From: RH-AL1 sp965277735
GTDB taxonomy: Bacteria > Pseudomonadota > Alphaproteobacteria > Rhizobiales > Beijerinckiaceae
Assembly: GCA_965277735.1 (NCBI GenBank)
Contig: CBDIDO010000003.1
Coordinates: 496,001 to 560,000 of the forward strand
Length of the DNA: 64,000 bases
Direction: 5' to 3'
Shown: piece by piece, positions 1-7,689 of the stretch
Position numbering within the stretch: the first letter of the stretch is position 1
Layout: each line of letters begins with the position of its first letter
The notes under the pieces: generated by a model
What the model was told of the DNA's origin: nothing
Databases searched by the model: none
The model's input: only the letters and a program-made list of their open reading frames with translations
Made by a program: the position numbers and the translations under genes

Positions 1-1431
1 GCCCGCCGGTCCCGTCGCGCCGGTGGCGCCTGCGGCACCTGTCGCGCCAGATCCCGTGGCGCCCGTCGTGCCCGCAGGGCCGGTTGCGCCCGTGGCGCCG
101 GTGACGCCGGTGCTCGGGCCAGTGGCGCCCGTGGCGCCATTGGTCCCGTTCGCGCCTGTGGCGCCCGTGGCGCCGTCGGTCCCGTTCGCGCCTGTGGCGC
201 CGTCGGTCCCGTTCGTGCCTGTGGCGCCCGTGGCGCCGTTTGTCCCGTTCGTGCCGGTAGCACCCGTGGCGCCGTTGGTCCCGTTCGCGCCTGTGGCGCC
301 CGTGGCGCCACTGGTCCCGTTCGCGCCTGTGGCGCCCGTGGCGCCACTGGTCCCGTTCGCGCCTGTGGCACCCGTAGCGCCGTTTGTACCATTCGCGCCT
401 GTGGCACCCGTGGCGCCGTTTGTACCATTCGCGCCTGTGGCGCCCGTGGCGCCGTCGGTCCCGTTCGTGCCGGTAGCACCCGTGGCGCCGTTGGTCCCGT
501 TCGTGCCGGTAGCGCCCGTGGCGCCGTTGGTCCCGTTCGTGCCGGTAGCACCCGTCGCGCCGTTTGTTCCATTCGAGCCGGTTGCGCCCGTGGCGCCGTC
601 GGTCCCGTTCGTGCCGGTAGCGCCGTCGGTCCCGTTTGCGCCGGTAGCGCCCGTCGCGCCGTTTGTTCCATTCGAGCCGGTTGCGCCCGTGGCGCCGTCG
701 GTCCCGTTCGTGCCGGTAGCGCCCGTCGCGCCGTCGGTCCCGTTTGCGCCGGTAGCGCCTGTGGCACCGTCGGTCCCGTTTGCGCCGGTAGCGCCTGTGG
801 CACCGTCGGTCCCGTTTGCGCCGGTAGCGCCTGTGGCACCGTCGGTCCCGTTCGCGCCGGTAGCGCCCGTGGCACCGTTTGTCCCGTTTGCGCCGGTAGC
901 ACCCGCCGGTCCCGTCGTCCCGGTGCCTGTGGCACCGGCTGGGCCCGTCGTGCCCACGCCCGTCGCGCCGGCGGGTCCGGTCGGCCCCGTCGGGCCCGCC
1001 GCGGCTGTCACCACGACGTTGTTGTACTGATATTCGTAATCCGTCCGGCCAGCGCCGTTCACGTCGTTTCGTGCGGTCGGGCCCGCTACGCTGGTGAACG
1101 AGGTTCCAGCCGAATTGGTGACCGTGCCCGCGAACGTCTCGGTCGGCGCGGTTTGTATCCCCGTATTGCCGGCACTGTCTCCGTCATTGGTTGAGAGATA
1201 GAACGCGAGATTGTAGGTCCCGGCCGGAAGGCTTGCCGTATACGAGAAAAAAGATCCGTCCTGCAGGGTCGCATTGGGCGCGAAAGCGAGTGTCGTTTGT
1301 CCAATATATGTCGACCCGTCGTTCGGTTCAGGAAACATCGGCGACGAATAGAGGTACAGCGTGCCGCTGGTGTAGCTTGTTGCGTTGCCGTCGGAAAACC
1401 GACCGGTAATTACAATTGTGCCGTTGGCCAT
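1..1431 (-). CDS. Collagen-like Gly-X-Y repeat surface protein (3' end beyond window)
   Basis: The minus strand is open from an ATG at 1431 to the window edge, giving 477 residues without a stop. Residues 1 to about 145 form a unique head that begins MANGTIVITGRFSDG and has no obvious signal peptide. From about 1010 down to 1 every third residue is Gly, with units such as GAT, GAN, GTN and GPA, the pattern of bacterial collagen-like triple-helical proteins. The long plus-strand Pro/Ala/Val-rich frame over the same bases is its mirror image and is not a gene. Neighbours are a tail-collar protein, a sulfotransferase and glycosyltransferases, so a surface filament or matrix role is inferred. The many Thr residues in the Y position could be glycosylated, as in the BclA spore protein of Bacillus anthracis, but this is speculation. 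The repeat tract is highly repetitive DNA and its length may vary between strains or be mis-assembled. Confidence 0.85.
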   Translation of the reverse strand, partial: MANGTIVITGRFSDGNATSYTSGTLYLYSSPMFPEPNDGSTYIGQTTLAFAPNATLQDGSFFSYTASLPAGTYNLAFYLSTNDGDSAGNTGIQTAPTETFAGTVTNSAGTSFTSVAGPTARNDVNGAGRTDYEYQYNNVVVTAAAGPTGPTGPAGATGVGTTGPAGATGTGTTGPAGATGANGTNGATGATGANGTDGATGATGANGTDGATGATGANGTDGATGATGANGTDGATGATGTNGTDGATGATGSNGTNGATGATGANGTDGATGTNGTDGATGATGSNGTNGATGATGTNGTNGATGATGTNGTNGATGATGTNGTDGATGATGANGTNGATGATGANGTNGATGATGANGTSGATGATGANGTSGATGATGANGTNGATGATGTNGTNGATGATGTNGTDGATGANGTDGATGATGANGTNGATGATGPSTGVTGATGATGPAGTTGATGSGATGAAGATGATGPAG

Positions 1432-2293
1432 GTCTTTGCCCCGTCGATCCTGGCATCGCACTGAGCTTCAGCGATGCGCGGATTTCCCCTGCTCACAGAT
1501 AAACATTGCTCAATGTCCCGCCTTTTCGGCGGTAGTCTCGACTGTGGGATCGAGGATCCCTTTAAATCAATCCATTACTAGGTCAGCTATGTCCGGCGCG
1601 CGTGGCCGAGCGCCGCTTCGAGAAGGTCGGACGAATTGAAGTCGTTCTACCAGCTATGGTGTGCCGCTTGGTGAGCTTCATTAAGGCTTGGCAGAAATAG
1701 AATCAAAGAGCGATAATGGCACGCGTTCTACTTCTTTAGTATGAGGGACATTCAGCCGGAATTACGCCCAAGGCCAGCTGATCGCCGCTGGCGGCAGCCT
1801 ATGTCGATCTCTTGGATGCCGCGAAACACGGTGATCAAATGACACGGCGATCAAATGACACGGCATGAAATGACACGGCGATGAAATGACACGCCGATGA
1901 AATTACATGCCGATGAGATAAGCTAGACTAGCAGCCATAATGGCGTTCTGCTCCTAACAAGTACTGGTTCATTTGCGGAATGGGGGCCCGCGAATCGCTC
2001 GGAAGCCCGCTTTTGTCCGATGTTCGGTACTGTGCGCGGCGCACTGCTTTCCGACTCATCCGAAAGTCGAGCGCGACAGGCGTTTACAGTTGGGTTAAGG
2101 ACGGATCGCTCGAAAAGTCCGAGGGAGCCGGCGGTTTTCTGAAAAGATCTAGTTGTCGTCGGAATATTTCGTAGCGCTTAGCTCGGCGCACCAATTCGTG
2201 TCGCAACCAGCCGACTGCCACTTGGCAGGATAGGGCCACCGGTCAAGATTTCGATTTCCGCTCCAAGGTCAAGTCGAAAAGAAGGATGCTCTC
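1432..2293. other. Intergenic region between collagen-like and tail-collar genes
   Basis: This 860-base stretch separates two divergently transcribed surface genes. It must hold both promoters. Its base composition is more AT-rich than the flanks. A 16-bp tandem repeat at 1830-1918 is the only clear structure, and the short open frames here have no recognisable product. A good ribosome binding site (AGAAGGA) sits at about 2280-2286 in front of the tail-collar start. Confidence 0.6.
1830..1918. repeat. 16-bp tandem repeat array, about 5.5 units
   Basis: Units of consensus GGCGATGAAATGACAC follow one another at 1830, 1846, 1862 (15 bp), 1877, 1893 and a partial copy at 1909. Divergence rises to the right. 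Short iterated sites of this kind occur at the ends of some insertion sequences (IS21-type) and as regulatory protein binding arrays. No transposase lies next to it, so it may be an orphan IS end. The repeat itself is directly visible; its origin is inference. Confidence 0.7.
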
Positions 2294-2836
2294 ATGGACC
2301 CGATACTTGGATCTATTATCATCTTCGCCGGGAACTTCGCACCCAAGCCATGGGCGTTCTGCCAGGGGCAGCTCCTGTCCATCGCGCAGAATTCAGCGCT
2401 GTTCGCGATCCTCGGCACGACCTACGGCGGCGATGGCCAAACCACGTTCGCGCTGCCGGACCTGCGCGGGCGCGTCGCGGTGAGCCAGGGCCAAGGTCCG
2501 GGCTTGTCCAATTATTTTCTCGGCCAGCAGGCGGGAACCGAAAACGTCACGTTGAACGTCTCGCAGATGCCGAGCCATAGCCACAACGTCGCCGCCAACG
2601 ATTCGACGGCGAACGCCACGGTTTCTCCGAAGAATGCCTATCTGTCCCAGACGAACGTGCCGGGTACCAGGCCGACGACCTCCGACACCTACGCCTCGTC
2701 GCTCGCCACCGCGACGACGCTGAATCCCGCGACCATCCAGTCGCAGGGCGGATCGCTTCCCCACACCAACATCCAGCCGCTGCTCGCAATCAATTACATC
2801 ATCGCGCTCCAGGGCATCTTCCCCTCGCGCGACTGA
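2294..2836 (+). CDS. Phage tail collar domain protein (microcystin-dependent protein type)
   Basis: This 180-residue protein has the N-terminal collar pattern IIIFAGNFAPKPWAFCQGQ, then FAILGTTYGGDGQTTFALPDLRGRV at about 38-62. These are hallmarks of the tail-collar (PF07484) family, which bacteria also carry outside prophages as microcystin-dependent-like proteins. A His-containing SQMPSHSHNV motif at about 91-100 is typical, and the C-terminus ends in NYIIALQGIFPSRD as usual. Length matches the family. ATG at 2294 is preferred over an ATG eight bases upstream in another frame because of the AGAAGGA site. No other phage genes surround it, so it is probably part of the surface cluster rather than a prophage. 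Biochemical role unknown. Confidence 0.85.
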   Translation: MDPILGSIIIFAGNFAPKPWAFCQGQLLSIAQNSALFAILGTTYGGDGQTTFALPDLRGRVAVSQGQGPGLSNYFLGQQAGTENVTLNVSQMPSHSHNVAANDSTANATVSPKNAYLSQTNVPGTRPTTSDTYASSLATATTLNPATIQSQGGSLPHTNIQPLLAINYIIALQGIFPSRD

Positions 2837-2840
2837 TGGT

Positions 2841-3068
2841 ATGAGCGAGACGCAACCGACCGCCGCCTTTGCAGCCTTCCGCGAGGCCGTGCTCGACGAC
2901 GCCGCTCTCCTTCGGGATCTGCGTGTGCCGCAAGAGCGGGAGGCCTATATCGCACGCGTCGTCTCGATCGGCGCCGCGCGGGGCTTTGCGTTCGACGAAG
3001 CTATCGTGCGCGCTGCGCTGCGCGAGGGCGAGCTGACGTGGCTGGCGTCCGGGGCGGACGTCGTTTGA
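2841..3068 (+). CDS. Small Nif11-like helical protein
   Basis: This 75-residue protein starts four bases after the tail-collar stop. Its sequence runs FREAVLDDAALLRDL, then an alpha-helical part, then GFAFDEAIVRAAL and a terminal LTWLASG. The spacing of F, D, L, G and F resembles the Nif11 domain found in nitrogen-fixation-associated proteins and in RiPP leader peptides. There is no Gly-Gly cleavage motif or Cys-rich core, so a RiPP precursor is unlikely. Its end overlaps the start of the sulfotransferase, indicating translational coupling. The family assignment is by eye and tentative; that it is a real gene is well supported by the tight packing. Confidence 0.6.
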   Translation: MSETQPTAAFAAFREAVLDDAALLRDLRVPQEREAYIARVVSIGAARGFAFDEAIVRAALREGELTWLASGADVV

Positions 3069-4027
3069 GCCCCGCCGATCGGCTGTTCGGCTGGACGCCC
3101 TATCGTCTCGCCTTCCGCGGCGACGAGCCGTGGGTCGACTGGTGCCATCTCGACCTGCGCCGGATGGTCGAGCCGTTCTTCTACGAGACGGTCGTCCAGG
3201 CGATGCGCGAGCCGTTCAACCTCGTGTTCCAGCAACATACGCCGATCGAGACGCTGGCCGAGCTGCCGCCCGGGCTGCCGGTCGCCGGCTTCATCTTCCA
3301 CATGTCGCGCTGCGGCTCGACGCTGGTCTCGCAGGCGCTCGCCGCGTTCGAGAGCAACATCGTCGTCGCCGAGGCCGTTACGCTGCGGTTCGTGCTGCGC
3401 GCCTTGGCCGTCGGCCGCGCGACCCCGAACCAGGCGGCCCGCTGGTTGCCCCTGCTCGTCAACGCCTACGCGCAGCCGCGCTTCGCCTACGAGCAACGCA
3501 TCGTCGTGAAGTTCATGGCCGCCGACGTGCTCGATATCGCGCTGGTCCGCCAGGCGTTTCCCGAGGTGCCGTGGATCTTCGTGACGCGGGACCCGGCCGA
3601 GATCCTCGCCTCGCAGGTCGCGTCTCGAGGCATCGACCTCGCGCGCGGCCAGATTCCGGCGCCGCGCCTCGGCCTGACCGAGGACGCCCTGTGGCAGATG
3701 GATCCGCAAACGTATCACGCGCACGCGCTGGCCGCCTTCACGCGCGCGGCGCTCGACGCGTATCCCGGCGGAAAAGGTCTGGTCGTCGACCATTCCGAGC
3801 TGCCACTGGCGCTCGGGACCAAGATGTTGCCGCATCTCGGGCTCCACCCCAGCGCCGGCGCGGTCGAGCTGATGCTTTCGGTCGCTCGGCGCCATTCGAA
3901 GCAGCCGGACGTCCCTTTTTCGCCCGAGCAGGACCCGCATCGAGCCAATGCCTCCGCCTACCGCTCGATCGTCGAGCCGATCGTCGGTCCGACGATGGCG
4001 GCACTGGCCGCGCTGCGGGTGACGTGA
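3065..4027 (+). CDS. Sulfotransferase family protein
   Basis: The protein carries a PAPS 5'-phosphosulfate loop at about 82-100 (FIFHMSRCGSTLVSQAL) and a 3'-phosphate-binding segment WIFVTRDPAEILASQ near the middle, the two signatures of P-loop sulfotransferases. About 320 residues is a normal length. A TTG at 3065 overlaps the preceding stop as TTGA; a GTG at 3038 in the same frame is the alternative start, so the true N-terminus is uncertain by nine residues. It is probably co-transcribed with the tail-collar and Nif11-like genes. The acceptor is unknown; given the adjacent glycosyltransferases and collagen-like protein, a sulfated surface glycan or protein is a reasonable guess. Confidence 0.8.
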   Translation: MSPADRLFGWTPYRLAFRGDEPWVDWCHLDLRRMVEPFFYETVVQAMREPFNLVFQQHTPIETLAELPPGLPVAGFIFHMSRCGSTLVSQALAAFESNIVVAEAVTLRFVLRALAVGRATPNQAARWLPLLVNAYAQPRFAYEQRIVVKFMAADVLDIALVRQAFPEVPWIFVTRDPAEILASQVASRGIDLARGQIPAPRLGLTEDALWQMDPQTYHAHALAAFTRAALDAYPGGKGLVVDHSELPLALGTKMLPHLGLHPSAGAVELMLSVARRHSKQPDVPFSPEQDPHRANASAYRSIVEPIVGPTMAALAALRVT

Positions 4028-4035
4028 GCTCGGTG

Positions 4036-5019
4036 TCATCGCCGGCGCAGGTGATCCAGGATGCGGTCGTTGAGCGCTCTGATGTCGTGGATGAGGTCGC
4101 AAGGCAGCACGAGGCCGACTTCCTTCTCCCTGACGCGCGCGGCCTGCGCGCCGAGGTCGAAGACGATCGGCGGGCAGCCGAACGCGAATGCCATCGAGAG
4201 CGTGTAGCAGTAGGTTTCTGGCCAGATCGACGGCAGCAGGATGGCGGAGGGCTCGGCCGCGACGAGATGCGCGAAGGCCTCGTCGGAGGTCTCGTAGCGT
4301 CCCGTCTCGCTGACGCCGGCGGCGGCCATCTCGCCGCCGATGTCGGAATAGCCGATGATGGCGTAGCGCAGCGGCAGGCTGCGCGCCGTCGCGTCGCGCG
4401 CGAGACCCGCGATCACGCGCGAGCCCTTGTGCGGCCCGATCGCGCCGATCGTGACGATGTTGAAGATCGCGGGCGCGCGCGGCGGCGCGTGGATCGGCGC
4501 GGTCGTCGCGCTTTCCTCATGCGGCACCACGTCGATGGGGAAGGCTGCGCCCTGGCGCTCGAAGCGCGCCTTGATGTCCTCGGAGGGCGCAATGACGCGC
4601 GCCGCGCCGGCCAGAACGTTCGCATAGGTCGCACGCCGCAGCTCGGGATCGACGGCCTCGGGATAGGTGCGATCGAAGCCGATGCAGGCGCGACAGACGT
4701 CGACCGGCGCGAGGCCGCAATAGCGGCCGTTCGGTTGGACGAGGTTGTTGCGATGGCAGAAGGCCGCATAATCGTGCAGCGTGACCTGGTAGGGAATCCC
4801 ACTGTCGCGGACGAGATCGAAGAACGCCTGCGTCGCCGGCCACGAAAGGCCGGTGAGCGAGTGCAGGCACAGCATGGACGGCGCCAGCCAGCCGAGGAAG
4901 TCGAGCAGGGTCTCGCGGTAGGTCGTGATCGAGAGCGGCCGCAGGTTCGGGCAATAGGGGGCGGCGGCCGAGGCGGAGCGGATCTCGAGATCCCAGGCGC
5001 TCTCGAGGCCGACGCGCAC
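4036..5019 (-). CDS. Glycosyltransferase family 4 part, separated from GT2 part by an ochre codon
   Basis: The visible GT4-type Rossmann features are VTIGAIGPHKGSRVI, then a donor-site region SAILLPSIWPETYCYTLSMAF with the E-x7-E-like acidic area, and a C-terminal helix. The frame is open further upstream to 5100 and encodes HALAGGIATHVEHEAAKAG, which matches the usual glycine-rich opening (THALGGGTxxHV) of this fold. That opening directly follows the TAA at 5101-5103 that ends the upstream GT2 gene, in the same reading frame. The GTG at 5019 is only the first possible start after the stop, and a protein begun there lacks the N-terminal glycine loop. The simplest reading is a nonsense-split GT2-GT4 fusion of about 945 residues. 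Confidence 0.75.
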   Translation of the reverse strand: MRVGLESAWDLEIRSASAAAPYCPNLRPLSITTYRETLLDFLGWLAPSMLCLHSLTGLSWPATQAFFDLVRDSGIPYQVTLHDYAAFCHRNNLVQPNGRYCGLAPVDVCRACIGFDRTYPEAVDPELRRATYANVLAGAARVIAPSEDIKARFERQGAAFPIDVVPHEESATTAPIHAPPRAPAIFNIVTIGAIGPHKGSRVIAGLARDATARSLPLRYAIIGYSDIGGEMAAAGVSETGRYETSDEAFAHLVAAEPSAILLPSIWPETYCYTLSMAFAFGCPPIVFDLGAQAARVREKEVGLVLPCDLIHDIRALNDRILDHLRRR

Positions 5020-5100
5020 CAGGATCGCGACGCGGCCTGCGGCGCCGGCCTTCGCCGCCTCGTGCTCGACATGCGTGGCGATACCGCCGGCGAGCGCGTG

Positions 5101-6876
5101 TTAGACATGCACCTCCGCGTTCCGGCTGGCCAGCGCGAGCCGCTTCAGGTCGAGCCGGATACGGCCGTGCTCGGTGCTGTCGGCATCGACATGCTGGCGG
5201 ATGAGATCGGGATAATGCGGGTGCTTGGCGACCAGCTCGGCCTGTCCGCGCACGCGGCGCTTGGCCTGCGGCACGCCGAACGAGACCTCGCCGACGTGGT
5301 AGACGAAGACGTCCTCGGCCAGCACGTTGCGCAGACCGGCGCGGCTCGCCCGGATGCAGAAGTCGTTTTCGTCGCCGTAGCCGCGCCCGAAGGTCTGCTC
5401 GTCGAGGAGCCCGATGGTGTCGCGGCTCCGCGCGCTGACGAAGAGGCAGAACCCGACGCCGACGGGGATCTCGCTGGCGCGCCCGGCGTTGCAGCTCGCT
5501 GCGAGCTGGTCGAGCCCGGCGGCGTCGGTCTCGACCTGGATCGCGTTGTCGACGTTGCGCAGCGGGTAGCTCGCGATCGTCGCGTTGTTCGAAAAGGGCG
5601 TCACGGTCGCGATGCGCGGATCGCGCCGCGCATGCCCGACGAGGCGGTCGAGCCAGTCGCCGAACACTTTCGTGTCGGTGTTGAGCAGGATGGCGTCCGT
5701 GCCGGCGAACCGGTGCAAGCCTTCGTTCACGGTGGCGACGAAGCCGAGGTTCGTCGCGTGGCGCACGTGCAGGAACAGGCCGCGCGCGGCGAGCGCGGCC
5801 AGCGTCGCGCTCAGCGCCGCATCGGGCGAGCCGTCGTCGATGACGAGAAGCGCGAGGCGCGTGCGCTGGCGCGCCGAGAGCACCGAATGGATCGAGGCGA
5901 GCGTCTCGTCGTGGCCCTTGTAGACCGGCATGACGATGACGCATTCGGCGTCAGCCGCATCGGCGGCCGGCGTCACGCCGGCCCAGGCCTCGGGCGCCGG
6001 CGCGACCGGGCGCAGATAGGCCTCGTGCCCGAACGGGTTCGGGCGCAGGCCCCTGGCCTTGCCGACCGCGAGGTAGTGATAGAACGGATTGACGCCGCTC
6101 TGCGCGACGTCGGGATTGCGCTCGAGGTAATAGGCGCAATCGAAGCTGCGGCAGGGCTTGCGGTTCTCGCGCCAGCCATGGCGCATGAAATGATCGAGCG
6201 GATCGACCTCGGCGTCGCGGACGTCGTCGTTCTCGTAAAGGTAGAAGTCCGCCTCGAACTGCGACGCGACCAGCGCCTTGGCTTCGGCATCCTCGGCGGC
6301 GTCGCCATCGTGTTGCTCGCGCAACATCTGCGCGTCGACATCGTGGGCGCGCGCGGAAAACCGCTTCTGCGACGCGAAATGATAAAGCGGAGAGACGACG
6401 AGAGCGGCGACGAACGGATGCAGCGCGATATAACGTTTGGGATCGAAGGACTGGCTCGGCGACAGGCCGTCTCGCCAGCCGGTGCGCAGGTAATGCTCGA
6501 GCAGGTCGCCGTCGGCGCCGACCCGCTGCGAGCGGTAATAGGTGGCCGAGAAATACGGCCGCGCGAGCGGCGTCTGGACGAGGACATAGTCCATCTCGCT
6601 GTCCGGCGCGGTCGGCAGGCGTTCGGCCGCGCCGCTCGCCGCGTAATGCGTCAGCGGGTTGAGGCGCAGCCCGTCGAGGTGCTTGTCGCGATAGAACAAG
6701 GTCACGAACGTCCGCGACGGGTTGCGGCCTTCGAGCCAGCCGTGCGTCATGAAATGGGCGAAGGGATCGACGCCGGAGGCCGCCACATCGGCATTCGTCG
6801 TGCGATAGAAGAGCGGGTCGAAGTAGGCCCGCTCGGGCGCGGAGCGGCGACGGCGCCAGCGCAGCCAGCGCTTCAT
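5101..6876 (-). CDS. Glycosyltransferase family 2 with N-terminal tandem repeats
   Basis: The 591-residue product begins with three to four repeats of about 45-50 residues (examples FDPLFYRTTNADVAASGVDP and YYLERNPDVAQSGVNPFYHY) typical of large surface-glycan glycosyltransferases. A GT2 (GT-A) domain follows from about residue 312, with VIVMPVYKGHDETLASI, the nucleotide site VIDDGSPD and the LLNTDT metal-binding region, and a later YGDENDFCIRA catalytic segment. It stops at TAA 5101-5103 exactly where a fused GT4 domain would begin. The ATG at 6876 gives a basic KRWLRWRRRR start. It diverges from a repeat-only protein 100 bp away. The substrate is unknown. Confidence 0.85.
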   Translation of the reverse strand: MKRWLRWRRRRSAPERAYFDPLFYRTTNADVAASGVDPFAHFMTHGWLEGRNPSRTFVTLFYRDKHLDGLRLNPLTHYAASGAAERLPTAPDSEMDYVLVQTPLARPYFSATYYRSQRVGADGDLLEHYLRTGWRDGLSPSQSFDPKRYIALHPFVAALVVSPLYHFASQKRFSARAHDVDAQMLREQHDGDAAEDAEAKALVASQFEADFYLYENDDVRDAEVDPLDHFMRHGWRENRKPCRSFDCAYYLERNPDVAQSGVNPFYHYLAVGKARGLRPNPFGHEAYLRPVAPAPEAWAGVTPAADAADAECVIVMPVYKGHDETLASIHSVLSARQRTRLALLVIDDGSPDAALSATLAALAARGLFLHVRHATNLGFVATVNEGLHRFAGTDAILLNTDTKVFGDWLDRLVGHARRDPRIATVTPFSNNATIASYPLRNVDNAIQVETDAAGLDQLAASCNAGRASEIPVGVGFCLFVSARSRDTIGLLDEQTFGRGYGDENDFCIRASRAGLRNVLAEDVFVYHVGEVSFGVPQAKRRVRGQAELVAKHPHYPDLIRQHVDADSTEHGRIRLDLKRLALASRNAEVHV

Positions 6877-6980
6877 GCCGGCCGCCTCCGGGCATCCCGC
6901 GCAGGCCGGCTTGGTGGCGCGCCGACCCCGGCGCTAAGGAGGGATCGGGGCCCGTGGAGCCCCGTCGCCGGGAGCGGTCG

Positions 6981-7685
6981 ATGATCTGGCACTGGCTCAA
7001 CCGGCATGCGAAGCGTCCCGCGGTCCTCGCCGCCCTGCGGCGCATCGCGCGGCGGCGCGACCCGGCCGCGCGCGAGCGCGCGCTGATCGTGGGCTCGGGC
7101 CTGTTCGACGAGAGCTATTATCTCATTCAGGCGCCCGACGTGCACGAGGCGGGCGCGGACGCGATCGATCATTTCTGCGGCCACGGCTGGCGGGAGGGGC
7201 GCCGCCCGAACGCCTGCTTCGATCCTGCCTGGTATCGCGAGCTCTATCTAGCCGACGCGCCCGAGGCGAACCCGCTCGTCCACTACATCCGAAAGGGGGA
7301 GGCGGCGGGCTGTCGGCCGATCGCCTTCTTCGACCCCGCCTGGTACCGGCGCGCCTACGGGCTCAAGTCGTCGCAACTGGCGCTGCGGCACTATCTCGAG
7401 AGCCGCCGCTCGCAGCGGGTCGCGCCCAATGCGGAGTTCGATCTCGATTTCTATCTCGCGCGCCACCGCGACGAGATCGGGCCCAACCGCGATCCCTTCG
7501 CGCATCTCATCCGCTGCGGGGCCGCGCGCGATCTCGATCCTTCGCCGCGCTTCGACTCGCGCGGCTATCGGGCCGCCAGCATGGGCGCGCCGCCGCCAGG
7601 GCCGCAGACGCTGGCGATCCACGAGCGGCGGGTGCCGCTGGTGCACTATCTCGACGCGCAGGCCCGCGCGACGGCGCGGCGATGA
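6981..7685 (+). CDS. Repeat-only protein related to glycosyltransferase N-terminal repeats
   Basis: The product (about 234 residues) has a basic start MIWHWLNRHAKR followed by four to five copies of the repeat seen in the adjacent GT2 protein: LFDESYYLIQAPDV, CFDPAWYRELYLADAP, FFDPAWYRRAYGL and FDLDFYLARHRDE, each ending in an H-Y or H-L pair and a basic or Gly-rich turn. No catalytic domain is present. ATG at 6981 has a GGAG site eight bases upstream; a GTG at 6954 is an alternative. Possible roles are a glycan-binding or scaffolding partner of the glycosyltransferase, or a truncated glycosyltransferase. It ends four bases from the stop of the convergent Hint gene. Confidence 0.7.
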   Translation: MIWHWLNRHAKRPAVLAALRRIARRRDPAARERALIVGSGLFDESYYLIQAPDVHEAGADAIDHFCGHGWREGRRPNACFDPAWYRELYLADAPEANPLVHYIRKGEAAGCRPIAFFDPAWYRRAYGLKSSQLALRHYLESRRSQRVAPNAEFDLDFYLARHRDEIGPNRDPFAHLIRCGAARDLDPSPRFDSRGYRAASMGAPPPGPQTLAIHERRVPLVHYLDAQARATARR

Positions 7686-7689
7686 ACCG

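Noticed and set aside
23..1030. Long plus-strand Pro/Ala/Val-rich open frame
   Set aside because: It is the mirror of the collagen-like Gly-X-Y gene on the minus strand, which has a sensible start and head domain.
1..1030. CRISPR array or minisatellite
   Set aside because: The repeats are in-frame 9-18 base codon repeats of a collagen-like gene, with no spacers; no CRISPR array or cas gene exists in the window.
2294..2836. Prophage, because of the tail-collar domain
   Set aside because: No capsid, terminase, tail tube or integrase genes are nearby; this family is common in bacterial surface loci.
3130..6984. Very long Arg/Ala-rich plus-strand open frame
   Set aside because: It runs across the sulfotransferase and both glycosyltransferase genes, which have clear domains; high GC causes such open shadow frames.
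7248..7689. Extension of the first Hint gene to 7248
   Set aside because: The extension is Arg-rich nonsense antisense to a real gene; the paralogue shows that a frameshift at about 7950 restores the proper end at 7690.
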